DNA of 64,000 nucleotides from Nigrospora sphaerica (GCA_018287875.1 JAGVVL010000002.1:5022001-5086000), one strand, 5' to 3'; positions 25,171-38,100 are shown, numbered from the stretch's first letter. Numbers and translations are program-made. The notes: generated by a model from the letters alone, not told the origin.

Positions 25171-27181
25171 TTACATCTCCTCAGCTTCCGTGACCTTTAC
25201 CCACATGTTCTTCTCGATGAAAATGCTGTAACTATACGAGGCCCAAGGGTTTGCCGGGTCCGCCAGCTGAAAGTCGAAATGGCGCATCAGCTGTGGCGAG
25301 ATTTGGGTCATCAGCCTCGTCCGTTCGCCAGACCACAGTTAATTAGCGGTTAACTCACCTCGAAATACACTTTGTGGAGTTCCATGAAGGCGATGGGTTT
25401 GCCGGCACACATCCAACGACCAAAGCCGAACTGTCGAGTCACGTCAGCCTTCCCGTCTCCCTAGCCGTGGTCCCCAGAGCTCGAACAAGGCCCTATGTAT
25501 GGGGAAAAGGGGGGGGTTACGAGGAGTTCGACCGTACGCTCCCTCTCGGTGCGTTTGACGTCATCGCCCTCCAAGAAGCGGTCCGGCCGGAACAAGTGGG
25601 CGTCGTCGCCAAAAATCTCCGTGTTCAGCACCATGGACCCCAGGTTCATGCCGATGGCGGTACCGCCCGGCACAAACTGCCCCCGGATCGTGTCCCCTCC
25701 CGGCGGGACCGACTTGGGGAACAGTCCAGGGGTCGGCGGGCGCATGCGCAGGCCCTCGTAGACGAGTGCCTAGCCGAGGCGGTCAGCCTTCCTTGAAAGG
25801 GCACGCGGCGGGGCGGAAGAGAAGGACGGGGAAAGGAGGGGGAAACGAACCCGCAGATAGGGGATGGCCTTGGTCTCCTCGTTGGTGATGGGACTCGAAA
25901 CCCGGCCTTCGCGGACCGCCTCGGCAATGACGCGTTTGAACTTGAGGTACACGGGAGGCGTCGTCATCAAATGGAGCATCGTGGTCCGGATGGTGGAAGC
26001 GGTGGTGTCGGAGCCGGCTATGATCATGAATACAGCCTCGGCCTCGCACTCTTTCTGGGTGAGGCCACTGCGCATGAAAGATCCCTGGGTGGCGATACGA
26101 GCCTGGGGTTAGTAAAGAAGGTGGAGGGGGGGCATTGTAAGGCGCGAGAACTGACGATAATATCGCGCTCGTCTTGCGATTTGCCGGTGAAGCGCTTCTC
26201 GACAGCGGCACTACCGACTCTGCGACGCAGTTGTCAGCCAGATTTCCCACGACCATCTAACCAGGAGGCCCGGCACGCACCCCAGCAGGCGACCAACCCC
26301 AACCGGGTCCGTCTTTCTCGGGCCGAAGAGTTTCAGGAAAGGTCGCGAGAAGATGATGCTGCGGATCCACGGGACCTCGACGGCGATAAGCAAGGCCGGC
26401 AGGCTGTTGGCGACCTCCTGGTGGAAGTTGGACACGTCCGAGTCGGTGGCCAGAAAGCCGAAGGCGTCGCCGAAGGCTATCTTGGTGATGACGTCCATGG
26501 TGAAGAAGGAGCTCAGTTGCGCGAGATCCACCAGCCGAGCCTCGCCTGGAACCGACAGGTACTTTCGCCGGATGAGGCTCAGGAGCGAGCTGATCTGGCC
26601 GTCGACGGCCGGCTCGACCGCTTCCGTGTCCCGCCCCCCGTAGCCGCGCGCCATCTTGGCCTTGAGGCGGTCGTGGGACGCGGGGTCGATCAGATTAAAC
26701 ATGCCGTAGTTGTAGGGATCCCAACGGCCGCCCTCGTACCACGAGTCCCTCGGTGCGGCGCTCTTGGTGGCCGACAGTTTCCGGAGGACGTCGGGGTCAT
26801 CGGTTGTCAGGACCTACGTTTCCTCGGTTCAGCACCACCGCAAGACGGGGGGTTTCCGAAGGGCGTCCCGAGGCATTGCCCATTCAGAAGGTGGAAACAG
26901 AAGGCAATGGAAAGGATAGGCAGGAGCAATCGAAAGCTGCTCACATTAGGTCCGATGCGGGCCAAGGGACCGTACTTTTGGGACACTTCCCGGTGCTTGT
27001 CGGCGTACCTCCCGCTCAATGCGATGCGAGCAACCCATAGATAGGATATCGAGGCAAAAAAGGGACCGGGAAAATGCCGTAGGCGGTACCAGGACTTGGC
27101 TTGTTGCCACACATATCGGGAGACAATGAGGCTCAAGGCGACCCACCACAGGTTGCCGATCACGAACTCGAAGAGTGCCAT
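25171..27181 (-). CDS. Cytochrome P450 monooxygenase (microsomal)
   Basis: Seven exons: 27181-26945, 26813-26281, 26219-26156, 26102-25851, 25769-25521, 25430-25359 and 25290-25171, giving 508 aa. Introns are 131, 61, 53, 81, 90 and 68 nt. An N-terminal membrane anchor (FVIGNLWWVALSLIVSRYV) is followed by a HFPGP hinge and ARIGPN. The I-helix has AGSDTT (~307-312), the K-helix EGLR (ExxR, 367-370), FRPDRF, and the haem loop FGFGRWMCAGKPIA with the ligand Cys at 453. The tail HFDFQLADPANPW and MWVKVTEAEE resembles the pisatin-demethylase/benzoate-hydroxylase type of fungal P450. An in-frame ATG at 27214 would add 11 residues; I prefer 27181 because the anchor then starts as usual. The last splice uses CCACAG|CTGATG; a nearer AG would shift the frame. 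Substrate unknown. Confidence 0.87.
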
Positions 27182-27273
27182 TTGAAGTGATGACCCGGGC
27201 CAACTGCTTCGCATACACGTCGCTCACTGGACCGAGTACCAACCCTCGAACACCCCGCGGACCGAAACCGCAG

Positions 27274-27286
27274 CCTTTTATGTATG
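27274..27286 (-). promoter_or_regulatory. TATA-like element of the P450 gene
   Basis: On the minus strand the sequence reads CATACATAAAAGG, about 95 bp upstream of the chosen ATG at 27181 (about 60 bp from the alternative ATG at 27214). Position and sequence suit a TATA box; no transcript data are available. Confidence 0.4.
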
Positions 27287-28446
27287 CGTAAGGCAGAAGG
27301 CTTGTCGCACCACCCCTTCGTCCGTCCGCCTTATCGGCGCGGGCTGACTGAGCACCGCGTATGTCGTCACAATCTGAGGCATCGCGAGCCCTTTTATGCC
27401 GAGGGCCTGCTTTCCTTTTTTAACGGGTGGGTGTAGCGCGAAGCCTCGGGCGTCGGCCCCAAGCAGGCCAAACGGGAGCCACTGTTGGGAGGGGGAGGGT
27501 GGGCAAATGCTACGCCAACTTCCATCACACGCATCGGCCTCAACGACGAATGAAGAGGGTCTTCGCGGCTTCGCCAATCATGCCGGGCCCTCCTTCCCTG
27601 CGCAACTTGCATGCATAAGAGGTAATGCAGAAAGCCTTGGCCGGGCGAATTGGGAAATTTGCCTGCTGACGCCCAGGTGGAGTTGCAGCCGCCGAGAAGT
27701 CTTTTGACCAGCCTGGCGGCATCCGAGCTGGAACCGTCCGCTGCGCGATCAGGCTCTGTATACCCGGCGGATCGTGTTAGTACGTGGGGGAGCCTGGCAT
27801 AGTGAATTTTGGGGGGACAAGGCGCGTACATGTTTACTATACTTACTCAAGGTATGGAGATGGTCATCAGTTCGCTCAACCAATCGGGTGTTTGCTTTCT
27901 TCGTCCCTATTTCTTTTAAATACATGTCTGAGCCGCCGTTGGCTGGGTCTTGCCTGAGCCAAGCCCCGTATGATCAGAAGGGCAGTGCAATGGACAGCCC
28001 GTCCCCATGTGATGCAATCCCGCGAGCCCTCGTCAGCTTCAGCTGCTGTCTAAACCAGATGTGGCGCACTCGTGGTAAGCATACATAATTCAACCATGAA
28101 ATACTGGCAGAGAGCCCGCTGGTGTATGGACACGTTCCTGCCGCCGTCACCACATGACTGATGCTGCTGAATCCGACCCCCACCCACCCAGTTCACTACA
28201 GGACATTAAACCGCCGGTACTCTGTGAGTCAACCCTGAGCCGGTGCTTCTTGGCGGCCGGAATAGGCCATACGTAGGCTGACGGGATAGTCCAAAAGCAA
28301 TCAGTGGCTTCAGCTGTAGCCAGACACGGTTCCAAGAAATCTGGGGAGCCGGGAGGGGCCGGGGGGCCTCCCGCCCGACAGTGGGTAGAAACAACGGTGA
28401 AGCCGCACCCACCCTTATCTTTGTGTTGTACGGTGGAAGCGGCAAG
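27287..28446. other. Divergent promoter region P450 / DUF2235
   Basis: About 1.2 kb between two TATA-like elements that point outward. No coding frame is convincing here. It is a candidate shared regulatory region for the two genes. Confidence 0.45.
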
Positions 28447-28454
28447 TATATAAA
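28447..28454 (+). promoter_or_regulatory. TATA box of the DUF2235 gene
   Basis: TATATAAA lies 75 bp before the ATG at 28529, a good fit to a fungal TATA box. An ATG just downstream (28458) would fall upstream of the expected transcription start and so is unlikely to interfere. Confidence 0.55.
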
Positions 28455-28528
28455 GCCATGCGTCCCTCCGTGTCGGTGACAACGGATATGACGGGCAACG
28501 GTCTGCTCTACTCCACCCACTCGAAACC

Positions 28529-30361
28529 ATGACGCCCCCGGCGGATGCGGCGGTTGCCGGTGCTTCTCGAACCACGCGCAAGCGGCTCGTGATTTGTTGC
28601 GACGGCACCTGGCAGTCCTCGGTGACGGGTCTTGAGAACATCCCGTCCAACGTCACGAGACTGGCCCGCTCTGTCGCCCGCAGCGGGAGAGACAGCCAGG
28701 GCCAGGAGTGGCAACAGCTCGTCTACTACGACGCCGGAATCGGCACGGGCGTCCTCAGCGAATTGGAGAGGAACCTCCAAGGCGGCTTGGGCTTCGGCTT
28801 CGTCGGCAACGTGGTTGAGGCCTACAACTTCATCGTACTCAACTATTCCCCTGGCGACGAGGTGCTCTGCTTCGGCTTCTCCCGGGGCGCCTACACAGCC
28901 CGTGCCGTGGCCGGGCTTGTCAACGACATCGGTGTCATCTCGCCCAAAGACTTGCACGACTTTCCGCAGCTCTATGCCAAGTACCAAGCGCACAAGGACA
29001 GCAATGGGTTCAGGAGAAGCGATGCATACCGGGAATGGGTCATGGGCGTTCCCTTCCAGCCACAGCATCCACAGGGCGTCGCCGAGGGCTCCGCGCCGCA
29101 GTGGGAAAAGCGTCCTCATATCCCGGCCTCGGAGCAGTCGCGAGTTGTTCAGGTCGTCGGCGTTTTTGACACCGTTGGCAGCCTGGGCATCCCCGACTTT
29201 CCCTGTACGCCCGGCAATCTGAAATTTGTCGAGAAATTCCTCGACCTGCCGGACCCCGGCTTTCATAACGTTGCTCTCAGCCCCTGTAAGTCGGCCCGTA
29301 CTGGTCAAGCCCCCCTTCTGAGTGGTACGGTTCTGACGCCATGCCGCTGTTCAAAGACATTCGCCACGCGTTCCATGCCCTGGCTCTCGATGAGCACCGT
29401 AGTCCTTTTAGTCCTACGCTATGGCGCTTGCCAGCGGAAAACTCGCAGCTGCCAGATACCCACGGCAAGTCGGTCCATGAGGCCAAGAAATGCTGGGAGA
29501 AAGCCAAGTCGAGCGAGGCTTGGGCCGACTTGGTAGACTGTGAGATGCATAATGAGCTGCGCGACGCCCAGTCGGAACTGCTGCAGGTCTGGTTCCCGGG
29601 CTACCACGTCAACTGCGGGGGAGGCGATAGCGACGCCCTCGAGGGATGGCAAGGGGATTTCGAGCGTAAGTTGCCCCCTTCGACATGGCTGGCGGCTCGA
29701 ACCGCTGACGATGGCAGAAATCGCTTTGATCACGTTCGCCTGGATGTGTGAGCAAGTAGCGCCATATCTTCAACTGGACACCGATCTCGCCGCCCTGGCG
29801 GCAGTGGCAATGGATGAACGAAGGAACCTGATAGATTCGGCCCTCGTCAAGATGGCCCGCCCAGAGCCCCAACGCAGCGGCAGACGGCTCACCGACAGGG
29901 CTTCGGACCTTCTCAGCCGGACGGGTCTGAAAAAGGCACCGCCGAAGCAAGTATCGGCAGAGGCGCTGCACGGTTGGGCCACGGGACCAATCGTCGACTC
30001 TTTTACCGGGCCCATGAAGGTGGCTGGCTCGAAGGTAAGAACACCATATCGCAACGAAGTCGCCCAGAGCAGCGGCATCGTGTACGATCAATCACCGGAA
30101 GCCACGCGAGAAATGATTCACCCCTCGGTCGCCTACCGAATGCGGAAGAAAGCCGCGGGCGACGACAAGTACCAGCCCAAGGCACTCGCCGGCTTCCAGC
30201 GTCGGTCCATCACCTCGCAAAGCGGCAAGGGGTTCGAGTGGTCGAATGGAAAACTCGCCATCCCCGAGTACCACATCAGGGCCGGCGACATCTTCTCGCG
30301 ACGTCTCGCTTCCGGCGACGCGTTGCTTTTCCTGGCTGAGATCGATCGGGCCGTTGCCTGA
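28529..30361 (+). CDS. DUF2235 alpha/beta-hydrolase-fold protein
   Basis: Three exons: 28529-29285, 29357-29665 and 29718-30361, giving 569 aa. Introns are 71 nt (acceptor TCAAAG) and 52 nt. The N-terminal part is a DUF2235 domain: KRLVICCDGTWQ, VYYDAGIGTG, and the nucleophile elbow GFSRGAYTAR with Ser at 118, then VFDTVGSLGIP with the likely acid residue. The splice gives YIRHAFHALALDEHR, the conserved His region of the family. DUF2235 is related to type VI secretion phospholipases of the Tle1 type in bacteria; fungal members are uncharacterised. No signal peptide or membrane segment is evident, so a cytosolic enzyme is likely. The C-terminal ~200 residues (from about 355) contain no named domain that I recognise. 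Activity is inferred from the fold only. It is divergent from the P450 gene. Confidence 0.85.
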
Positions 30362-32118
30362 AGAAGAAGCCCACGGGGGCACGAGAGGTGAGCTTGCAAG
30401 GGCGCCGGCTGTTCAATCACGTAATGGAGCTGTTCTCGGAAATTGTACTCGGTAGCCAGTACAGCAAGTGACGATTCGGTGGTTGGCGCTTGATCTCGGC
30501 ACAGGGGCCCGGTCACTCTGGCTCCGCCAATACAAATTCGAGTCGATCCCGGCGGCAATTCGCCATGGCGCTGGCGTCGGAATTTGGAGCGGCTTCGGGG
30601 CGCCCCGTGGCTCTGGCGCAAGGCGTCCTCTTGGTTTGTCAGTCCGGGCTGTTCTTGTTTCCTCGAGTGGTCTGTTCTCAACAGGCTGCTTTTCTACTGT
30701 TAGACCTGGGACGCGGCCGGAGAGGGTCATGGACGACGCGTGGAATGTTTACGCCGGTTGGCAGGCTGTATAAGTACTTGGTTTACTTGGTATGCCGACA
30801 CACATTCATTGTATGGAACGGAACCTCTTTAGCTAGCAGCACGAATCAGGCAGGCTAGCGAGGCTAGTTTAAATAAGCGGCAGGGACTACTGGGCCGGGC
30901 CCAGGGGAACGAAACAACCTTCTGCAACCTATCTGACCATGGATCACGGCCATGTCACTGACGAGGCGGCGCGTGTAGGGCGTGATGGGCGGTGGAGGGG
31001 TAATTTGACACCCGAAACCTTGCCTTGGCTGCTCCTACCGGCGTCCCTGCCGGCATGCAGAGAGGTTGGAACGGAAGTTTGTTTACGGGTCTCAAGGAAC
31101 CAGGGCAGTCGACGTTTTCCACCACAGGCGCGTACCTACATAAGCGGTACTTAAGTTGGTAGTAGTCGCCGGGATGGGTGTACAAACGGATCCAAGTGGG
31201 TAACCCGTGTACTTACGGCGCAGACAAGTAGGCCAATACCTGCTCGCGGATGTACTGCGACTAAAAAAGTGCAGTCCCGCCCCCTCCCTGCAAGCCTCCT
31301 GTAAGCTGGAGGTTGGGGTTACAGACCACGGATTTTGCTAATAACAACCACCCCAACTTGAAAGCCTCCCAAAGATGGCACCCGGGGGGCATGGCTCCCC
31401 ATCCATATCCGCAGACCTCAGGCGATAACGATGGACGGTCCGCCCAGAACAGGCTTTACTGCCCATGCCTACGAAGCTTGGAAGCGGAGATGGGATGTTG
31501 ATGGGACTACTACGTTCAATGTGACAGACCCGTCGGGTTAAGCAGCCTACACAGTACCTAACTTCCCATGAACTTCTCACCTCGTCCGTTTGCCCAAACA
31601 CGTCCGGCCCGTCAGGCTCGCCTGCCCTCCTGCAGCAAGTGCGGGCGCATCGAGGCCCGAGCACCTGCGTGGCTACTACGAAAGCGGCAGTTTGGCGGGG
31701 CGGTTGCTGGGATACCAACCCATTGTTGATACCGTAACCGCGCGCCGTCTCGATTACACCGTCATTTATGGGCTATAACCTGCCAACCCGGCTCGTAGCT
31801 CGGCCCTGCGTCCTAGTTTCTCGCGCTTCCGATGTTCCCCAGACCCAAATCGAGAGCGTAGTCCGTTTCGTGCCCTTCACCGCCGTCGGAACTGGATACC
31901 CTTTCGCCCGCTCTGCCCCGACGTGACTCGCATGCTGCACACCATACTAACTACATGTCGAGCAGCGAGTAGCGAGCGCTCTCGCGAGCTGGATCGAACC
32001 CACGCCCCAGCCCAAGACCCAGCCGCCCAGGCCCAGGCCCAGGCCCTACCCTAAGCCAGCACATCCCTAGCAGCAGAGCTGCCCGTCCTACTTAACGCCG
32101 CCCGCCCCGGCTGCGACT
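30362..32118. other. 1.75-kb intergenic stretch
   Basis: No convincing gene. TACCTA/GGTACTT words occur near 31135-31155. The last ~170 bases before 32119 contain a CCCAGGCCCAGGCCC-type repeat (about 32013-32050), probably in the leader of the downstream gene. Confidence 0.5.
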
Positions 32119-35100
32119 ATGCCTCCGGTTGAGCGTGACGCTCCGGTCGACCGGCCGCCTCATCTACGACACCAATCTTCTGCCTCCTCCGACCAAGGTC
32201 GGGCCCTCATCCCAATGTACGTGCCCTTATCCCCCTCCCCCTCACCCTCCCCGCCCATCATGCCTTGGCCCTCCTCGCTCACCACCGCCACCAGGTGGGA
32301 CAGTTCCGATCCCGAGCGGGCGCCTCCGCCCCTGCCGCTACACCCCCAATCCCCCACCGTGGGCATCGGCACCTCGCGCGTCGGCACCTCTGCAGCGATA
32401 CAGTCGGCGCATGCTGCCCTCAACGAGAAGGCGCGCGAGAACGCCCTCGTGCCCGTCATGGCGAAACGCATGACGCTGAACGACCCCTCGCCCGACCGCA
32501 CCCTCGTGCCCCGCGGCAACCCGCACAAGCGCATGCAGTCCATGCAGACCCCGACCGTGAGGGATCTGAGCCTGATGATCGAGGGGTCGGCGCGACGCGA
32601 CTCGGTGAGTGCCCTTCCCGGCCGGTCGCCCGAGAAGAACCACAGGCCCAAGACGCCGAACCGCGGACGCGAGCCCGAGAGACGCGAACCTGAGAGACCA
32701 GAGCCCGCCGAGCAGCCGCATCAGCAGCAACAGCAAGAACAGCCGCAACAAGAGAAGGACGACCCGTTGGCAGCCACCACCATCAGCGTCGCGCCCGCCC
32801 TGCGCCCCCTGCTCCGACGGCCGCAGCAACAAAGCAGCAGCAGCATTTTGGGCGAGAACATCCCTCCCCAGTCCGCCACCATGCTGGCGCTGCATAACAT
32901 GCACCAATCCCGGGACGGGTCGCCATCCAAGGAGACCCCGGCCGCGGAGTCGCCCCTGGCGACTACGACCAACAATTCGTCGGCCTCGATGAAAATGGGG
33001 CCACAAATGGACAAACTATCGAACCAGATCCTGACGCTCACCAACATTGCCACGGCCCTGCAGAAGGAGATGTCGACGCTCAGTCGGCGCAGCAGGGACA
33101 ATGCCACCGATCTGATGAGCCTCAAGGAAGCCACGCACGCCCGAGACGAGGATATTCGGAGGAGTCTTCGCGACCTCGCCATCAATGTCGACCCCAACCG
33201 GCACAGCCGGCACAAGCGGGACGCTTACAACGCCGGCGCCGACACGGAAAGCAACGCCAATGGCAGCCCGAAGGGATCCAAGGGCTTCTTCTTGCCCAGG
33301 ATCCCTTCACCCAACAGTTTTTCTGCTTCCATTGACCGCGAATCCATACTCAGCGCCGGCTCCAGCCTGAGCAGCGCCCCGTCGTTGGTCAGCGACTCGC
33401 CCGCAACCATGGCCCTCCTGGAGAAGATCCTGCGGGAAATGGGCACCAAGGATGGCCAGGATGCCATGCTCACCAACCTGACCGAGCTCGCGGAGAAGCT
33501 TTCTGGCATGGCTTCCGCCGGGAAGATTGAGGAGCTCATACATCAGCTAAGGTCCACCAGCCAGGAGCTTGCGCTCGTGCCCGCGAGCGGCGGTCAAGGG
33601 GGTGGAGGCGGAAATATGTCCCGTACCGGGAGCTTCGGCTTCGACGACGAAGACGGCTCTCTGCACGACTTGGACTGGAACCAGCCGCAGCAGCCAAATC
33701 GCGTAGCGCAGCGAGTGAACGCGCTGATGCAAGCCAGCGAGAAATCGGCCCGACCCCGTTCTATGTCCCGGGTTGGCGACGTGGTTAACGACGACCTCGT
33801 CAAGGCCATCCGCACTATCAAAGACAGTGTTGCTCAAGGCGGTGGCCTGACAGCCGAGGTAAAGGCGCTTGTTCGCGAGCTTCGAGGCGAGGTCCTCGGC
33901 ATGGGCCGCGAGATCGGTCGACGTCTGGACGAGGTTCACGGTGACGCATCTGACAAGACCGGCAGCGCCACCAAGGCCCAGACGGGGAAGGTTGTCGACG
34001 AATCCCTCGAGCAGATGAAGCTTCACTTGACCGAACTCCTGGAGGAGCACCGTCGTGTATCGGCCGAGACGCTGAAATCGGCTGTCGACTACCAAGAGAT
34101 CTACAACGCCATGAGCCAGGCGTTGAGCCAGTCGGGAACCGGCAAGGCCGGCGGGTCGGACGTACTCCGGGACGATGTCGTGGAAGCGGTCAAGGATGCC
34201 TGGGAGAACTATAAGCCCGATATCTCGGTCGAGCAAATCGGCCTGGATCGGGACGAAATTCTCGCCTGCTTGAAGGAAGGACTGCAAACACATGCGCCCC
34301 AACGCGGCGACCACGAAAGCGCGAGCCGAAACGAGGTTTACGAGGCTGTGGTGGAAGGCCTGAAGAATTTCAACCCCCCCAAGGTCGACACGCCGGCGAG
34401 CCTCACTCGCGAGGACATTCTCGATGCAGTTAGGCAGTGTCTCGAAGAGTTCGAGATCCCCGTAGGCCCTCCAGCGAATGAGCTGTCCCGGGAGGATATG
34501 CTGGAGGCCGTCAAAGAAGGCCTCCAGGCCTTCGAGTTCCCTGCCTCCAAGGCCATGGTGCCCCTCGGTGGTGAGACGGACCATGTGGAAGTGACGGAAC
34601 GGCTCCGCGACCTCATGCAGTTTATGCGTGACGAGTTCAAGGCAGTCGCGGAGGAAGCAAAGAAGAACGCAGCAGCCAACGACAAGGACACCGAGCAGGT
34701 CTTGGATGCCACCAAGGGCGGCTTCGAGCAGTTGAGGAGCTACCTACAGGAGTACGTTGGCCTGGCCAACGGCACCGCCGGCCGAGGGGAGCATATGGAG
34801 AAGCTCGTGCGGAGCCTGGATGGCTTCCGGGACGACATCGCAGGGCTTGTCGCCAAGTCTACCGAGGGGTCCAAAGCAATCATCACCGAGGAAATAGGCT
34901 CTCTTCGCGACGCCGTCAACTCGGCACTCGTGCCCCACACGCCGCCCGTAGCTGACAACAGAGAGATCATAGAGGCTATGCGAGACGGCTTGGAACGCGT
35001 CCGCCAGGAGCTGTTGCGGCCACATGCCGGCACCGGCGAAATCCTCGACGCAATGCACGAAGGTTTCGGTGATCTCCGAAGCAGCGTGGAGAAGATGAGC

Positions 35101-38100
35101 AACAAACCAGCCGACCTCACTGCCAACGACGAGATTCTGGACGCTCTCAGGGAAGGACTCGAAGACGTACGAAAGGACATTGACGCCCTCCGCAAGCAGC
35201 AATCACAGGACGACAAGGCGCTTGCTCCAATCGGCGGGGACGGCAACAAGGGAATGGCGCTTTTGGACTACCCGAAGGAAGGGGACTTCAAGAACCTCGA
35301 GGGTCTTATTGTGCAACTACGGGGCAAACTGGAGACACTGGAGCCGCCGCCTGCCTCTGAAAGCCTGTCCAAGCAGGACCTTGCTGGTGTGGAGGAAATG
35401 CTACGCAACATCCAGGTGTCCGTGGCTGGTATTGCCAGCATGCCCACACCAGCACCCGAGAAATCTACGCCTAATGGCCCTGCGGCCGAGGGCTCCGCAC
35501 GTCGAGGCTCGAGCTCCGAGAACCCCCCCAAACAGGACTTTACCAGGGTGGAAGGCATGCTGCGGAAAATGCAAGAGACTTTGAACGAAATCGCCACCGG
35601 GAAGAAAGCTGATGGTACGCCCCGGAACATCGAAGACGCCTCGACAAAGGAAGACGTGATTGCGATCGAAACAATCTTGCGGAACACCAAGGATCGCTTG
35701 GACGACATGATCGACGGCGAGCAGGCCGTCAGAAAGGATCACGTCGATGCCATTGAAGCGCTGCTCTTGGAAACCAAAGAGACACTAGGGTTCATGACGG
35801 ATCAGCTCGAGTCCAATTCGAAGAAAGAAGATGTTACGGCTGTTGAGGATCTCGTCACCAAGGTTGCCAGTCATCTCGATGAGATGAAAGAAAGCGCGCA
35901 AAAGGCGCTGGAGGATCCCGAACGCGTAACCAAGACGCACATTGAAGCCGTCGAGGCCGTCTGTTTGGAGGTGAAGTTGGCGGTAGAGGAAACAGTCAAG
36001 TCCGATATCGCTGCCCTGCCTTCGAAAGAGGACCTCCAGTCGCTAGAAGAGACGGTCAAGGGCGCAAAGTCTGTGCTAGAAAGCCAGCTCGAAGCCAACG
36101 CCAAAGCCTTCGACGCGCGCTCGGCCGAGACTGCCGGTCTTGGTGAGCGCGTGGCCGAAGTCAAGACTTTCCTCGAGGAATTCCAATCCATGGTGCAAGG
36201 CAAGCTCGACAACGAAAACGTGGGCCTCGAAGCTCTCCAGAAGTTGCTCGATGGCATTGGCGAAACCCTCCGGTCCAGCACCGTTGCCACGGACCTGAAG
36301 GGGATGTTTGAGCTCATGAAGACGGAGTTCGAGGAGTCCAAATCCAGCCTTGTAGGAGCCAAGTTGGACGCCGACGAGAAGCTGCAGGCCGCCAGCGACA
36401 GCCTCGGTAGCAAGTTCGAGCTGAAGATTGGCGAGCTCATGGCCAAGTACGACACCTTCCAGCTGCACGTAGAGGCACGCGCCAAAGCCGGCGAAGCGAG
36501 AGACGCAGAGCTCGAGAAGGCCGTCGTCGGTTCCAAAGCCGTCGCCGACGAGCTGAAGCTCCTGGTTGACACGCTCGGCTCCACCGTCACCGAGTCGATG
36601 GAGAGGACGGAAGAAGCATCGAAGACGGTTTTCGAGCGCGTTGAGGAGCTCGTCGCCAAAACCGCGGAAAACCACGCCGAAGACAAGAACGAGCATTCCC
36701 TGACGCGCGACCAAATCAAAGCCGCTGTTACCATTGTCGAAGGGCTCCAGGGCCATGTCGCGGAACACCAGCCCAAGATCCTCGATATCATGAAGAACGT
36801 TGCGCTCGTGGTCGCTGAGCACTACGAGCATTCGAAGTCGACGACGACGTCGCTCCAGAAGCAGATCGAGGATGTCAAAGAGCAAGAGCCAAAGCAGCTA
36901 CCGCCCCCGGTTGAGAAGTACGACGACACGGAACTGCATGCCAAGCTGGACAAGCTCCTCGACGGTGGTGAGCTGCACACGAAGTTGGACCGGCTTGTCG
37001 ACCATAGCCGCACGGCCGACAAGGCGTACACGCAGCTTGAAACGCTGGACAAGGTGCATGCCCAGGTAGTGCAGACGGCCTCGGATATCTCCAGCTTCCT
37101 GGAGGAACAGAAGAAGCGCATCGAACACGATCGCGAAGAACAACTGAAGTCGCTCCAGGAGGCCGAGAAGAAGCTACAGGATACCAACATCAGCCTCGCC
37201 GTTGCTCAGGCGGAGAAGGAGCACGTTGAAGCCAACGTGGTCTCACTGCGATCGGAGGAGGACGGGCTGCGCGAGAGCATCATGGCCCTGCGGACGGAGC
37301 AGGAGTACCTACTGCGGCAGAAGACACGCCTGACGGCTGACGTTTCGTCGCTCGAGACGGCCATGGACATCCGGAGAGAAGAGCTCCATACCATGGAGGC
37401 GCGCGCCGAGGGGTTGGAGCGCCGCATACTCGAAGGTGTACTCGACCACTCGCGGGCTCTCCTCTTGACCAAGGGCGGCGCCAAGGGCCGCGAGGCCATG
37501 TCGCGCAAACGCGTCCCGGGTGCTAGGTCGGGCCTGGCGCCTGCCGACGCGTCAGCGCTTAACGCCCAGGCCCCGGCGCCGCACCGCAAAGCCGTCAACA
37601 TGGCTGTCAACGGCAGTCGGGTCCCGCCCAGCCCCTCGAGCGCAGCAAGGCGCATCCTGAGCATGAGCCAGATAGGCACAAATTTGTCGTCTGGCGGCAT
37701 CAACCGGAGCCAAAGTGTTCGCAACTCGGCCGCCAACGGTGCTTTCCGCAACGGTAGCTGGGCCAGCGGTCCAGGCAAGAAGAGGTATGGCGACCTGGAG
37801 GGCGACAAGGAGAACGAGGTCATCGATTCGGTCCGGGAGATCGACGAGCCACCCGAGAGCGAGGCGGGTACGACGGCCGAGAAACCAGACGATGCCGAGG
37901 AGGCCATCGATGACGATGGCGACGACGCCACCTCGGATATCACGGCTACGGGAGATGGGGCCAACACTAGCGGAGAAGACGATGAAAGTGAAGACGGTCC
38001 CTCGCGACGGTCCAGCCAGGGCACCACGGTAATCAGCAGCGCCGACTCGGGAGCAGGATATGCCGACGACAGTGATGATGACGACGGACGAAGCGATGGT

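Noticed and set aside
27394..27831. 145-codon minus-strand frame between the P450 and DUF2235 genes
   Set aside because: Chance-like composition, no start context or splice partners, and it lies in the presumed divergent promoter region.
23232..30361. Secondary-metabolite gene cluster
   Set aside because: Flavoenzyme, P450 and hydrolase are present, but no polyketide, peptide or terpene synthase, transporter or cluster regulator is in the window.
33547..34584. 345-codon minus-strand frame inside the giant coiled-coil gene
   Set aside because: Antisense shadow; the plus frame continues uninterrupted for 2017 codons with consistent helical periodicity.
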